A stretch of 64,000 bases of DNA from UBA685 sp049890115 (GTDB taxonomy: Bacteria > Pseudomonadota > Alphaproteobacteria > Puniceispirillales > Puniceispirillaceae): positions 5,951 to 69,950 of the forward strand of contig JBMHCC010000007.1 of NCBI GenBank assembly GCA_049890115.1, given 5' to 3'. Of the stretch, positions 1 through 9,236 are shown piece by piece. The notes under the pieces were generated by a model. That model made no database searches and was not told the DNA's origin. It saw only the letters and a list, made by a program, of their open reading frames with translations. The translations under genes and the position numbers were made by a program. The first letter of the stretch is position 1; each line of letters starts with the position of its first letter.

Positions 1-2
1 CA

Positions 3-755
3 TTTGTTGCGATATATTCGACCTTTTTACAGCGTGGTTATGATCAGCTTGTTCATGATGTGGCAATTCAAAATCTGCCTGTACGCTTTATCATTGATAG
101 GGCAGGGCTAGTTGGTGCAGATGGGGCAACACATGGCGGCGTGTTTGATCTGGCCTTTTTGTCATGCCTGCCAAATATGATGATTATGTGCCCATCTGAT
201 GAAATCGAACTATCAGCTATGATGAAGCTGGCATGTGATTATGATAATGGGCCTTGTGCGTTGCGCTTTCCACGTGGTGAGGCAAGAGGCATTGCAGAGC
301 CTGAAATAGCAGCTGTTGAAATTGGTAAAGGCAGGATTATCCAGCAAGGCAGTGATGTTGCTATCTTATCTCTTGGTGTGATTATAGAAGAGGCTGAAAT
401 AGCAGCAAAGCAGCTGGCACAAAACGGGCTGTCAGTCACATTGGCAGATGCCCGTTTTGCAAAGCCTTTTGATAAAAAGATGCTGGCTGATCTTATCGCC
501 TCTCATCAGATGCTACTAATTGTTGAAGAAGGAAGCCCTGGCGGTTTTTCAGCGCATATCATGCAATATTTGGCCAATGAAGGCTTGTTATCATCTGATT
601 GTGCTATCAGGGTTGCGATGATAGCTGATGCTTATATCGATCATAATGACAGAGCTGGTCAGCTGGCCGAAGCTGGCATTGATGCTAATGCGATTGTAAA
701 ACTTGTCACAGATACGTTGTCATCATCATCTGATGTAAAGGCGATGCAATCATAA
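3..755 (+). CDS. dxs: 1-deoxy-D-xylulose-5-phosphate synthase, C-terminal part
   Basis: Cytosolic thiamine-diphosphate enzyme that condenses pyruvate and glyceraldehyde-3-phosphate, the first step of the MEP isoprenoid pathway. The gene is cut by the left edge of the window: the reading frame is open from base 3 and its first codons already read as DXS (FVAIYSTFLQRGYDQLVHDV), so the GTG near base 60 is not the start. The visible part covers the end of the pyrimidine-binding transketolase domain (DRAGLVGADGATHGG, then PNMMIMCPSDE) and the C-terminal transketolase domain. About 60% of a normal ~630-residue protein is missing upstream. tlyA follows on the same strand after about 70 bases. Confidence 0.95.
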   Translation, partial: FVAIYSTFLQRGYDQLVHDVAIQNLPVRFIIDRAGLVGADGATHGGVFDLAFLSCLPNMMIMCPSDEIELSAMMKLACDYDNGPCALRFPRGEARGIAEPEIAAVEIGKGRIIQQGSDVAILSLGVIIEEAEIAAKQLAQNGLSVTLADARFAKPFDKKMLADLIASHQMLLIVEEGSPGGFSAHIMQYLANEGLLSSDCAIRVAMIADAYIDHNDRAGQLAEAGIDANAIVKLVTDTLSSSSDVKAMQS

Positions 756-775
756 TTATCAGATAATCTTAGTAC

Positions 776-792
776 AGGGGAGCCTTGCCCCT
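776..792 (+). terminator. Weak hairpin after dxs
   Basis: A 5-bp stem (AGGGG at 776-780, CCCCT at 788-792) with a 7-base loop, followed by a short T-rich stretch (TATTTGGTTT). It lies between dxs and tlyA and could be a weak terminator or attenuator. The stem is short and there is no clean T run. Confidence 0.25.
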
Positions 793-827
793 TATTTGGT
801 TTCAAGGCGATGTGAGTGTGGGTGGTA

Positions 828-1559
828 ATGCGTGCTGATTTGTGGCTGGTTGAAAAGAAGTTGGTAGCCAGCCGGCAAAAAGCAAAAGAGCTGATTGATA
901 CTGGTGCTGTCACAGCTGATGGCATCATTGTTAAAAAAGCAAGTCAATCATTGGCTGATAATGCCCAAATTATGATTGATAGCCCGTTACAAGATTGGGT
1001 TAGCCGCGGTGCGCTTAAGCTTATTGGCGGCCTGAAAGTCTTTCCCCAAATTACGGTTGCGGATAAAATATGCCTTGATCTGGGGGCAAGCACAGGTGGG
1101 TTTACCGATGTGTTGCTTGCCAATCAGGCAGCTCATGTCACCGCTATTGATGTTGGTCACGGCCAATTAGCTGAAAAATTACTTCACCATCCCTCTGTCA
1201 CATCTTTGGAAAAGACAAATGTCAGATATCTAACAGCAGAAATGCTGCCTGATAGATTTCATCTGATAGTATGTGATCTATCATTTATATCCCTAACGAT
1301 AGCATTGCCTGCTATTTTGCGTCTTGCCCCCAAGGGCTGCCAGCTTTTGGCATTGGTCAAGCCACAATTTGAGGTTGGCCGCTCTGGTCTTGATAAGGGC
1401 GGCATTGTCAAGGATAGGGCTTTGCGCGAGCAGGCGCTTAGCGATGTCTGCGATTTCATTGCAACAGAAGGCTGGCAAGTATTAGGCCGTGCTGATAGCC
1501 CTATTACAGGTCCTGATGGCAATCATGAATATTTGATAGCCGCCCAAAAAACAGGCTAG
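828..1559 (+). CDS. tlyA: TlyA family rRNA (cytidine-2'-O)-methyltransferase
   Basis: TlyA-family proteins 2'-O-methylate cytidines of 16S and/or 23S rRNA; the older name is hemolysin A. Residues 1-60 form an S4 RNA-binding domain. An FtsJ/RrmJ-type Rossmann methyltransferase follows: SRGALK at 59-64, SAM loop LDLGASTGGF at 83-92, DLSF at 150-153 and KPQFE at 178-182, which fit the K-D-K-E catalytic set of the fold. I chose ATG at 828 because MRADLWLVEKKL matches the usual TlyA N-terminus; a GTG at 816 is in frame and could extend it by 4 residues. It lies next to dxs. Its stop shares a CTAG with the convergent aroC. Confidence 0.9.
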   Translation: MRADLWLVEKKLVASRQKAKELIDTGAVTADGIIVKKASQSLADNAQIMIDSPLQDWVSRGALKLIGGLKVFPQITVADKICLDLGASTGGFTDVLLANQAAHVTAIDVGHGQLAEKLLHHPSVTSLEKTNVRYLTAEMLPDRFHLIVCDLSFISLTIALPAILRLAPKGCQLLALVKPQFEVGRSGLDKGGIVKDRALREQALSDVCDFIATEGWQVLGRADSPITGPDGNHEYLIAAQKTG

Positions 1560-2656
1560 TTACCAAAGCTATCAAGGCCGCATTGCGCATGATGGCGCAT
1601 AAGCTGGTCAAGCAGGACAATCGCCATCATGGCTTCAGCCACTGGAACACCTCTGATGCCAACGCATGGGTCATGTCGGCCTTTGGTGCGCACCTCAACT
1701 TCCTTGCCGTCATTATCAAGCGATTTACGCGGCGTTAAAATAGAAGAGGTTGGTTTAATGGCAATGCGAACTGTCACAGGTTGACCTGATGAGATGCCGC
1801 CCAAGATGCCGCCAGCATGATTTGACGTGAAATCAGGCTGACCGTCAACAAGACGCATTTCATCACCAGCGAGTGTGCCATCTAGGGCTGCTAAATCAAA
1901 ACCAGAGCCAATCTCAACACCTTTTACCGCATTGATAGACATCATGGCAGACGCTAATTCAGCATCTAATTTGCCATAGAGAGGCTGGCCTAATCCTGCT
2001 GGTATGCCTGTTGCTGTGATTTCAACGATAGCACCAGCTGATGAGCCGCTTTTGCGCACCTCATCCAGATAAGTCTCCCAGTCTTTCGCAGCTTGCTTAT
2101 CAGCACAGAAAAACGGGTTATTATTAATTTCTGATTTATCGAAATGATCGCGATTAATCTTATGAGGGCCAATCTGAACGACAGACCCTGTTATGGCAAA
2201 ATCAGCACCTAAGAAATGGCGCAATGCAATATCAGCAATCGCACCAGCTGCCACTCTAACAGCTGTTTCTCTGGCTGATGATCGCCCGCCACCGCGATAA
2301 TCACGGATGCCATATTTCGCCTGATAGGTATAATCAGCATGACCAGGGCGGAATTGTTTTGCAATTTCACCATAATCTTTCGAACGCTGATCTGTATTTT
2401 TGATAATCAGGCTGATAGGCGTGCCTGTGGTGCGCCCCTCAAAAGTACCTGATAGGATCTCAACCTGATCAGCTTCTTGTCTTTGTGTCACAAAGCGTGA
2501 CTGTCCTGGCCGCCGCCTATCCAGATAGGGCTGAATATCAGCTTCTGTCAAAGGCAGATTCGGCGGCACATTATCGACAATACAGCCAATCGCCTTGCCA
2601 TGGCTTTCACCAAAGCTGGTAAAGGAGAATAAAGAACCAAAGCTATTATCTGACAT
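1556..2656 (-). CDS. aroC: Chorismate synthase
   Basis: Catalyses the last shikimate-pathway step, EPSP to chorismate, with reduced FMN. Length (366 aa) is normal. Conserved signatures are GESHGKAIG near residue 16 with the catalytic His19, RRRPGQSRF near 47-55, the GRTTGTPI segment, and GGGRSSARET in the middle. It starts 6 bases after the end of fabI on the same strand, so fabI-aroC is probably one transcript. It converges on tlyA with stop codons sharing the palindrome CTAG at 1556-1559. Confidence 0.97.
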   Translation of the reverse strand: MSDNSFGSLFSFTSFGESHGKAIGCIVDNVPPNLPLTEADIQPYLDRRRPGQSRFVTQRQEADQVEILSGTFEGRTTGTPISLIIKNTDQRSKDYGEIAKQFRPGHADYTYQAKYGIRDYRGGGRSSARETAVRVAAGAIADIALRHFLGADFAITGSVVQIGPHKINRDHFDKSEINNNPFFCADKQAAKDWETYLDEVRKSGSSAGAIVEITATGIPAGLGQPLYGKLDAELASAMMSINAVKGVEIGSGFDLAALDGTLAGDEMRLVDGQPDFTSNHAGGILGGISSGQPVTVRIAIKPTSSILTPRKSLDNDGKEVEVRTKGRHDPCVGIRGVPVAEAMMAIVLLDQLMRHHAQCGLDSFGN

Positions 2657-2662
2657 GGTGCG

Positions 2663-3475
2663 CTAGACAACCGAAATATCTGGGGCATCAACAGCTTTCA
2701 TGCCTACGACATGATAGCCGCAATCAACATGATGCGTTTCACCAGATACGCCTGATGACAAATCTGATAGTAAATAGACACCTGCACCGCCAACATCATC
2801 TAGCGTAACATTGCGTTTGAGAGGTGAATTATATTCATTCCATTTCAGGATATAGCGAAAATCACCAATACCAGAGGCAGCTAGTGTCTTCATCGGGCCA
2901 GCTGACAAGCCATTAACACGGATGTTCTGGCCGCCTAAATCAACTGCCAGATAACGCACAGATGCTTCCAAGGCTGCTTTGGCAACACCCATCACATTAT
3001 AATGCGGCATAACACGTTCAGCCCCATAATAGGTGAGGGTCAGCATAGAGCCGCCTTCACTCATTAGTTTGGCAGCGCGCGCAGCAATCGCAGTAAAGGA
3101 ATAAACAGAAATATCCATAGTGCGATCAAAATTCGATCTGGTTGTTTCAACATATTTGCCTTTCAGCTCTTCTTTGTCTGAATAAGCAATCGCATGAAGG
3201 ATAAAATCTATTTTGCCCCATTTCGCTTCGAGTTCTGCAAAAACACTATCCATTGATGCATCATCTGTCACATCACATTCCATGACGATATCTGAATTAA
3301 CAGATGCTGCTAGTGGCTCAACACGTTTGCGCAATGCATCACCTTGATAGGTGAAAGCAAGCTCTGCACCTTGTGCAGCTGCCGCAGAGGCAATGCCCCA
3401 CGCTATTGATCGCTCATTGGCAACGCCCATAATCAGGCCACGCTTGCCTGCCATAATACCTGCAGAATTCGACAT
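2663..3475 (-). CDS. fabI: Enoyl-[acyl-carrier-protein] reductase (NADH), FabI type
   Basis: Short-chain dehydrogenase that reduces enoyl-ACP in the last step of the fatty-acid elongation cycle. Seen: an N-terminal nucleotide-binding segment GLIMGVANERSIAWGIA, a Y-x6-K catalytic pair at Tyr159 and Lys166 (YNVMGVAK), and Tyr149/150 just before it, the FabI arrangement. Length 270 aa is typical. An AAAGGA ribosome site lies about 6 bases upstream of the ATG. This is the triclosan- and diazaborine-sensitive family by homology. First gene of a likely fabI-aroC operon. Confidence 0.96.
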   Translation of the reverse strand: MSNSAGIMAGKRGLIMGVANERSIAWGIASAAAAQGAELAFTYQGDALRKRVEPLAASVNSDIVMECDVTDDASMDSVFAELEAKWGKIDFILHAIAYSDKEELKGKYVETTRSNFDRTMDISVYSFTAIAARAAKLMSEGGSMLTLTYYGAERVMPHYNVMGVAKAALEASVRYLAVDLGGQNIRVNGLSAGPMKTLAASGIGDFRYILKWNEYNSPLKRNVTLDDVGGAGVYLLSDLSSGVSGETHHVDCGYHVVGMKAVDAPDISVV

Positions 3476-3489
3476 TACTTTTCCTTTTA

Positions 3490-4041
3490 CTAATTCAGGC
3501 TATAAGTTGTACGTTTGGCAATCTCAACACGCTGACCTTTTTCATAAGGGCGCTTTGATGTCAGTGTCACAATACGGTTATCAATTTCAATTTCCAGACG
3601 ATAACCATCAATACGCTCAATGGTTTCTTCTAGGACAACACGCTTGACTTCACACACTTCTTGACGGCGATAACCAACAATTTCGCCTTTGCCAGCGTTA
3701 TTTTTGGAGGCCTCGCGGCCAAGCAATGCACCTGCAACAGCACCAGCTGCACCGCCGCCATTTGAATCAGATAATTTATTGCCAATAGCAGACCCGATCA
3801 GGCCGCCCACAATCAAGCCGCCTATGCCATCATCGCCGCCTTTTGCCTCACCATAAACAGGCACTTCTTCATCACGGCAGATGCGTTCATCAGTTGGTGT
3901 TTTGCGAATAAGGTTGCTTGTCAGCACATCAACATGTGTAACTGTACCAAGCACAGATTCTGTTCTTGTTTCTGCCACAACAGGCTGAATAGTTAATCCT
4001 GCTAGAAGAGCAGTCAGGCTGATAGCGCTTTTCAATTTCAT
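3490..4041 (-). CDS. Glycine-zipper (17 kDa antigen-like) envelope protein
   Basis: Predicted exported envelope protein of 183 aa. I chose the ATG at 4041, not the upstream frame opening at 4092, because an AAGGAG site lies just before it and the N-terminus then reads as a signal peptide (MKLKSAISLTALLAGLT...VVAE). The centre has a glycine-zipper pair (GGLIVGGLIGSAIG, then GGAAGAVAGALLG), the Gly-zipper 2TM / Rickettsia 17 kDa surface antigen pattern. The C-terminal part is charged, with VCEVKRVV and repeated Ile/Val-Glu motifs. Close to fabI (14 bases) on the same strand. Exact function unknown. Confidence 0.75.
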   Translation of the reverse strand: MKLKSAISLTALLAGLTIQPVVAETRTESVLGTVTHVDVLTSNLIRKTPTDERICRDEEVPVYGEAKGGDDGIGGLIVGGLIGSAIGNKLSDSNGGGAAGAVAGALLGREASKNNAGKGEIVGYRRQEVCEVKRVVLEETIERIDGYRLEIEIDNRIVTLTSKRPYEKGQRVEIAKRTTYSLN

Positions 4042-4174
4042 CACATATCTCCTTGAATAATGGTGGTGATCATTTGAATGACAGACACGCAAAAAACATT
4101 TGTGTGTCTTTCATAACTCTTTTCAATGATTAGGGCAAATTTAAGGCACGTCTTTTTTGTGCTATTTTGCCTGA

Positions 4175-4203
4175 TTGACCTTGTTTTTGTGACTTGCCAT
4201 GAT
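4175..4203 (+). promoter_or_regulatory. Candidate sigma70-type promoter of pdxH
   Basis: TTGACC at 4175-4180, a 17-base spacer, then CATGAT at 4198-4203, which matches TATAAT at 4 of 6 positions. It would give a leader of about 47 bases before the pdxH ATG, which has an AAGG site. It sits between the divergent glycine-zipper gene and pdxH. Inferred from sequence only. Confidence 0.35.
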
Positions 4204-4256
4204 AGGTCTCTATGCATAAGCGCAATCATTTCATATAAAATCAACAAGGTATAATC

Positions 4257-4874
4257 ATGACACAATCGCCGCACAGCCCCTTGCATGATGATGAGTTGCA
4301 TGCCGACCCCTTTACCCTTTTTGGGCAGTGGTTTGAGGATGCCAAGCAAGCAGAGATCAATGATCCAGATGCTATGGCGTTGGCTTCTGTTGATAAACAG
4401 GGCCAACCATCAGTGCGTATGGTGTTGCTAAAAGAATGGTCTGAGGCTGGTTTTGTCTTTTATACCAATTATGATGGGCGTAAGGCAGATGAGTTGCTAT
4501 CTGTCAAAAAGGCAGCCTTTTCAATGCACTGGAAATCCTTACGCAGGCAAGTCAGAGTAGCTGGTAGCGTTGCACAAGTGCCAGCTGAACAAAGTGATGC
4601 TTATTTTGCCTCGCGTCATCGTGGCTCGCAAATTGGGGCATGGGCATCACGGCAATCACGCCCGCTTGATAAAAGACAGACATTGGCAGATCGCGTTAAG
4701 GAAATAGAAGCACAATTTCCAGATGAGGTGCCACGCCCACCACATTGGGGTGGCTTTATCATCATGCCATCAGAGATAGAATTTTGGGCAGATGGCGCCT
4801 ATCGTCTGCATGACCGTTTTCGTTTTTCAAAAAATGAGAGCGGCACATGGAAAGCACAGCGTCTTTATCCCTGA
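4257..4874 (+). CDS. pdxH: Pyridoxamine/pyridoxine 5'-phosphate oxidase
   Basis: FMN enzyme that oxidises PNP or PMP to pyridoxal 5'-phosphate, in vitamin B6 synthesis and salvage. At 205 aa it has the family length. Signatures: SVRMVLLKEW and FVFYTNYDGRKADEL (FMN-binding split barrel), RSQ-like segments QIGAWASRQS, and the C-terminal dimerisation region PPHWGGFIIMP...EFW with RLHDRFRF. It stands alone; the next gene starts 180 bases downstream on the same strand. Confidence 0.96.
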   Translation: MTQSPHSPLHDDELHADPFTLFGQWFEDAKQAEINDPDAMALASVDKQGQPSVRMVLLKEWSEAGFVFYTNYDGRKADELLSVKKAAFSMHWKSLRRQVRVAGSVAQVPAEQSDAYFASRHRGSQIGAWASRQSRPLDKRQTLADRVKEIEAQFPDEVPRPPHWGGFIIMPSEIEFWADGAYRLHDRFRFSKNESGTWKAQRLYP

Positions 4875-4902
4875 TAAGATTGTTTGCGCATTGTAAGCAT
4901 AG

Positions 4903-4916
4903 TTGATAGCTATCAA
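4903..4916. promoter_or_regulatory. 14-bp perfect palindrome upstream of the methylated-amine genes
   Basis: TTGATAGCTATCAA is a perfect inverted repeat without a loop. It overlaps a possible -35 box (TTGATA, 4903-4908) that lies 17 bases from TATTCT (4926-4931). The next gene is the DMGDH-like gene at 5055. A dimeric repressor site is the natural reading, but no regulator is encoded nearby. The rest of the 4875-5054 gap shows no other clear signal. Confidence 0.35.
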
Positions 4917-5054
4917 TGCCTGTTATATTCTATTGAATGTCGGATAAAGGCCTCTTTTGTCGAACTAGTTTCAGTACCATTTACAAATAGAAATTCGGGC
5001 AGCATAGCCTGCAATATCATAATCGTGATTGATTAGCGCTAAAGGGACAAAGAC

Positions 5055-7490
5055 ATGAAATCGCATGCAAGAGTTGTTGTTATTGGTGGCGGTGCTGTTG
5101 GTGTTGGCACATTATATCATCTGGCTAAAAAAGGCTGGTCAGATGTTGTTTTGATTGAACGCAAAGAGCTTACCTCTGGTTCAACATGGCATGCAGCTGG
5201 TTTATTGCCATTATTCAACATGTCTTATTCTGTTGGTCAGATTCATAAATATTCTGTTGAATTATATGGACGCCTTCAGGAAGAAACTGGGCTTCATGCA
5301 GGCCTATCGCGTGTATCCAATATCCGCCTTGCGACCAATCAGGATCGCATGGATGAATATATGCAATATAAAGGTGTGGCAGAAACCATTGGTGTTAATG
5401 TCGAAGTTCTGACACCTGAAGAAGTTGTTGAACATTGGCCTTTGGCTGTGCCAGATGGCCTTATCGGTGCTATTCGCCACCCTGATGATGGTTATATTCA
5501 GCCAGCTGATTTAACACAGGCTATGGCAAAAGGCGCCCGTGATAATGGCGCTGAAATCTATCGTAATACAACTGTGACAGCGATTAGCAGAACAGCCTCT
5601 GGTGAATGGAAAATCACCACAGATAAGGGCGAAATCACATGTGAGCATGTTGTATCATGTACTGGTAACTTTGCCCGCCATACAGGTGCGATGGTTGGTC
5701 TTGAAATACCTGTTATCCCAGTTGAACATCAATATATCGTGACAGAGCCACATCCAGCTATTCAGGAACGTCAGGCAAAAGGTCTGCCAGAGATGGGCGT
5801 TTTGCGTGAATCAGATGGCAGCTGGTATATGCGTGAAGAAAATGGTGGCCTTATCCTTGGCCCTTATGAAGTTGGCGCACCTGTCTGTTATTTTGATGGG
5901 CCAAGTGAAGATAGTGAATATGAATTATTCCAAGAAGATTTGGAACGATTGATGCCGCATATTGAATCAGCGATTCACCGTGTGCCAGCTTTTGCTGAAG
6001 TTGGGGTGAAAAAGGTATATAATGGCGCGATTGCCTATACGCCTGATGGCAGCCCCATTATCGGCCCTGCTTGGGATTTGCCAAATTTCTGGCTTAATGA
6101 AGGTCATAGCTTTGGTATCACAGCAACAGGTGGTGCTGGCTGGCAGTTGGCTGAATGGATTGTCGAAGGCGAGCCAACCATTGATATGAATGGTGTCGAC
6201 CCACGCCGCTTTGGCTCTTATGCCACAAAAAGCTTCTTGAAAGAAAAGAATGAAGAAGCCTATGCCAATGTGTTTACCATTCATTATCCAGATGAAGAAC
6301 GCGAAGCAGGCCGCCCATTACGCACAGCGCCCTGCTATGATCGCTTAAAAGATATGGGCGCTGTTTTTGGCCAAAAATTTGGCTGGGAACGTGCAAACTG
6401 GTTCGCACCAGAAGGTGTTACCCAAGATGATCACTGGTCATTCCGCCGTTCCAACTGGTTTGAACATGTTGGTAATGAAGTACGTAATGTATCTGAAAAT
6501 GTCGGTGTTCTTGATATGTCAGCTTTTGCCAAGGCGCGCATTGAAGGGCCAGGAGCAGAAGCATTTCTAGAATATCTAACAGCGAATAAGCTGCCACGTA
6601 AAAATGGTCGTATCACCTTGGCACATGCGCTAGCACCGCGTGGCGGGGTGCATTCTGAATTTACCATTATGCGTGAATCTGAAGATAGCTTTTATGTGGT
6701 ATCTGCTGGTGCTGCCCAGAGGCTTGATCATGACTGGATTAAAAAGCATATGCCAGATGACAGGTCTGTTACTTTTACCGATCTGACAAACTCAATGGGT
6801 GTGCTTGTTCTGGCAGGGCCAAAATCGCGGGAATTGCTGGAACGTCTGACCTTAACAGATTTATCAAATGAGAATTTCCCGTGGCTTTCAGCACAGAAAA
6901 TTGATGTTCATATGGCGCCATCTATTGCGGCACGTGTGAATTTTGTGGGCGAGCTTGGCTGGGAATTGCATCATCCGATTGAATATCAAAATCATATTTT
7001 TGATGCGTTATTCAAAGCAGGTGCTGATTTAGGAATTAAGCCATTTGGTATTCGTGCCATGGATGCGATGCGTCTTGAAAAATCATACCGCATGGTTGGC
7101 ACAGAGATGTCTATCGAATATGCCGCTCTGGAATCAGGTCTTGATCGTTTTGTGAATCTGCAAAAAGAAGATTTCATCGGCCGTGATGGTCTGGTGAAAT
7201 GGCAAGAAGCTGGCTTTAACAATGTGTTTGTAACGATGAAAGTTCATGACACTGTTGATGCTGATCCAATAGGTGGTAACCCGATTTATCATGATGGCAC
7301 GCTTGTTGGTCGTTGTACATCAGGTGGCTATGGTTTCCGTGTTGGCCATTCAATCGCACTGGCGATGGTTCAGCCTGGTTTTGCTGAAATTGGTCAGATG
7401 CTGGAAATTGATATTCTTGGCACGAAATACAAAGCTGAGATTATCGAAGAAAGCCCGTTTGATCCGAAAAATGCCGCTTTGCGCGCTTAG
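5055..7490 (+). CDS. Dimethylglycine/sarcosine dehydrogenase-like FAD protein with folate-binding GcvT domain
   Basis: 811 aa flavoprotein of the dimethylglycine/sarcosine dehydrogenase family, which demethylates N-methylated glycines and passes the one-carbon unit to tetrahydrofolate. The N-terminal DAO fold begins with the dinucleotide-binding VVVIGGGAVGVG (residues 7-18). SGSTWHAAGL at 41-50 contains His46, the position of the covalent histidyl-FAD in DMGDH. An FAO_M linker follows (about 380-430), then GcvT N and C domains (about 430-811). SD AAAGGGA lies before the ATG. The MttB-family gene begins 20 bases downstream. No signal peptide. The exact substrate among DMG, sarcosine and other methylated amines cannot be read from sequence. 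Confidence 0.85.
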   Translation: MKSHARVVVIGGGAVGVGTLYHLAKKGWSDVVLIERKELTSGSTWHAAGLLPLFNMSYSVGQIHKYSVELYGRLQEETGLHAGLSRVSNIRLATNQDRMDEYMQYKGVAETIGVNVEVLTPEEVVEHWPLAVPDGLIGAIRHPDDGYIQPADLTQAMAKGARDNGAEIYRNTTVTAISRTASGEWKITTDKGEITCEHVVSCTGNFARHTGAMVGLEIPVIPVEHQYIVTEPHPAIQERQAKGLPEMGVLRESDGSWYMREENGGLILGPYEVGAPVCYFDGPSEDSEYELFQEDLERLMPHIESAIHRVPAFAEVGVKKVYNGAIAYTPDGSPIIGPAWDLPNFWLNEGHSFGITATGGAGWQLAEWIVEGEPTIDMNGVDPRRFGSYATKSFLKEKNEEAYANVFTIHYPDEEREAGRPLRTAPCYDRLKDMGAVFGQKFGWERANWFAPEGVTQDDHWSFRRSNWFEHVGNEVRNVSENVGVLDMSAFAKARIEGPGAEAFLEYLTANKLPRKNGRITLAHALAPRGGVHSEFTIMRESEDSFYVVSAGAAQRLDHDWIKKHMPDDRSVTFTDLTNSMGVLVLAGPKSRELLERLTLTDLSNENFPWLSAQKIDVHMAPSIAARVNFVGELGWELHHPIEYQNHIFDALFKAGADLGIKPFGIRAMDAMRLEKSYRMVGTEMSIEYAALESGLDRFVNLQKEDFIGRDGLVKWQEAGFNNVFVTMKVHDTVDADPIGGNPIYHDGTLVGRCTSGGYGFRVGHSIALAMVQPGFAEIGQMLEIDILGTKYKAEIIEESPFDPKNAALRA

Positions 7491-7509
7491 ATCATAAGAT
7501 AGGAAAAAG

Positions 7510-9063
7510 ATGATGAGTGAACAAACAGCAGAAAGACGCTCGCGCAGAGGTGGCGGCCGTGATGCCAGACGCCAGATACGAGACAGCAGCAATTTAGGGC
7601 CATCACAGCCTTATATTGTGCGTAAAATTGCGCCTGTTGATATTTTGAGTGATGAGGCAGCTGAGATTATCGAGGCAAATGCTGAGACTATTTTGGAAGA
7701 GATTGGGATTGATTTCCGTGATGATCCAGAAGCCTTAGATATTCTGAAAAATGTCGGATGTGATGTCAAAGGTGAGCGTGTGTATTTCCCACGCGGATTG
7801 GCAAAACAGCTCTGTCAGACAGCGCCATCACATTTCACCCAGCATGCCAGAAACCCAGCGCGTTCTGTTGAAATTGGTGGCAATAATACTGTTTTTGCCC
7901 CAGTTTATGGCCCGCCTTTCGTTCGTGATCTGGAAAATAACCGCCGCTATGCTGAATTGGAAGATTTCCAGAATATCGTCAAGCTGGTCTATATGTTGCC
8001 AGGCTTGCATCATTCAGGTGGCACGGTCTGTGAGCCGGTTGATGTGCCAATTACCAAACGTCACCTTGATATGATTTATGCCCATATGCGTTTTTCAGAT
8101 AAGCCCTTTATGGGGTCTGTAACAGCGCCAAGCCGTGCCCAAGATACGGTTGATATGGCTAAAATCTTATTTGGTGATGAATTTGTGCAGCAAAATACCA
8201 TTGCCGCATCGCTGATTAATGCCAATTCACCAATGACATGGGATGATACGATGCTTGGTGCGCTAAAGGTGTATGCGCGCAATAATCAGGCTGTTATCTT
8301 GTCACCTTTCATTCTGGCAGGCGCGATGTCACCTGTCTCTGTGGCAGGTACATTGGCACAGACTCTGGCAGAAGCGATGAGTGGCATTGCCTTTACCCAA
8401 GCTGTTAATCCAGGCGCGCCCGTGATTTTTGGCAGCTTTGCTAGCTCAATTTCAATGCAATCAGGTGCGCCGACCTTTGGCACGCCTGAACCTGCTAAGG
8501 TGCTGTATGGTTGTGCCAAGCTAGCGCGTCGTCTTGGCGTGCCTTTCCGCTCAGGTGGCTCTTTGACAGGGTCAAAGACAGCTGATGCACAAGCTGCTTA
8601 TGAATCAGCCCATACCATTACACCAACCGTTTTAGGCGGGGTGAATTTTGCGCTTCATTCAGCTGGCTGGATGGAAGGCGGGCTTGTCTCTGATTATGCG
8701 AAATTACTGCTTGATGCTGATCAGCTCACCATGATGCAGTCATTGGTCGATGGCATTGATATCTCAGAAAATGGCCAGGCGATGGATGCGCTTCGTGAAA
8801 CTGGCCCAGGCCAGCATTTCCTTGGCTCATCTCATACACAACAGAATTTTGAGACAGCTTTCTGGCGGTCATCTATTTCTGATAATAACACTTTTGAGCA
8901 ATGGTCATCAGAAGGCTATGTCGAATCTCATGACAGAGCCCGTAAACGTGCCAAAGAGATGCTAGCAGCTTATGAAGCACCACATCTTGATGAAGGCATT
9001 GATGAAGCCCTGCAAGCCTTTATTGCAAAACGCAAAGAAGCCTTGCCAGATAGTGATTTTTAA
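7510..9063 (+). CDS. MttB family (non-pyrrolysine) methylamine:corrinoid methyltransferase
   Basis: 517 aa member of the trimethylamine methyltransferase MttB superfamily. Archaeal MttB carries pyrrolysine at an in-frame amber codon; this frame has none, so it belongs to the larger non-Pyl group, some of whose members (MtgB) demethylate quaternary amines such as glycine betaine. The N-terminus has an RRGGGRDARR segment, then a TIM-barrel-like body with GSVTAPSRAQDTVDMA, GAMSPVSVAGTLAQ and SGGSLTGSKTADAQAAYES. The pairing with a DMGDH-like enzyme suggests betaine to dimethylglycine as a route, by inference. Start chosen at ATG 7510 after AGGAAAAAG; ATG 7513 is equally possible. A corrinoid protein would be expected but none is encoded nearby. 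Confidence 0.85.
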   Translation: MMSEQTAERRSRRGGGRDARRQIRDSSNLGPSQPYIVRKIAPVDILSDEAAEIIEANAETILEEIGIDFRDDPEALDILKNVGCDVKGERVYFPRGLAKQLCQTAPSHFTQHARNPARSVEIGGNNTVFAPVYGPPFVRDLENNRRYAELEDFQNIVKLVYMLPGLHHSGGTVCEPVDVPITKRHLDMIYAHMRFSDKPFMGSVTAPSRAQDTVDMAKILFGDEFVQQNTIAASLINANSPMTWDDTMLGALKVYARNNQAVILSPFILAGAMSPVSVAGTLAQTLAEAMSGIAFTQAVNPGAPVIFGSFASSISMQSGAPTFGTPEPAKVLYGCAKLARRLGVPFRSGGSLTGSKTADAQAAYESAHTITPTVLGGVNFALHSAGWMEGGLVSDYAKLLLDADQLTMMQSLVDGIDISENGQAMDALRETGPGQHFLGSSHTQQNFETAFWRSSISDNNTFEQWSSEGYVESHDRARKRAKEMLAAYEAPHLDEGIDEALQAFIAKRKEALPDSDF

Positions 9064-9102
9064 TCTGTTTCATCTGGCCTGATAAGCCAACATAGATATT
9101 TA

Positions 9103-9138
9103 AAAAAAGGCTGACAGAGCGTTCTGACAGCCTTTTTT
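9103..9138 (+). terminator. Rho-independent terminator after the MttB gene
   Basis: Hairpin with arms AAAAAAGGCTG (9103-9113) and CAGCCTTTTTT (9128-9138). One A-A mismatch and an inner CAGA/TCTG stem enclose a 4-base loop. The T run follows directly. The A-rich left arm makes it possibly bidirectional. Confidence 0.8.
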
Positions 9139-9236
9139 GTGTTCTGGATTACCAATGCGTCATTTAGCTTGACTAGAAAGATTAACTGGCAAAACCATCT
9201 GCTCTGATTGGCAATAATGGGCAGAGAGAGGCGTTG

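Noticed and set aside
7510..9063. Pyrrolysine codon in the MttB-family gene
   Set aside because: No in-frame amber codon before the TAA stop, so it is the non-pyrrolysine type.
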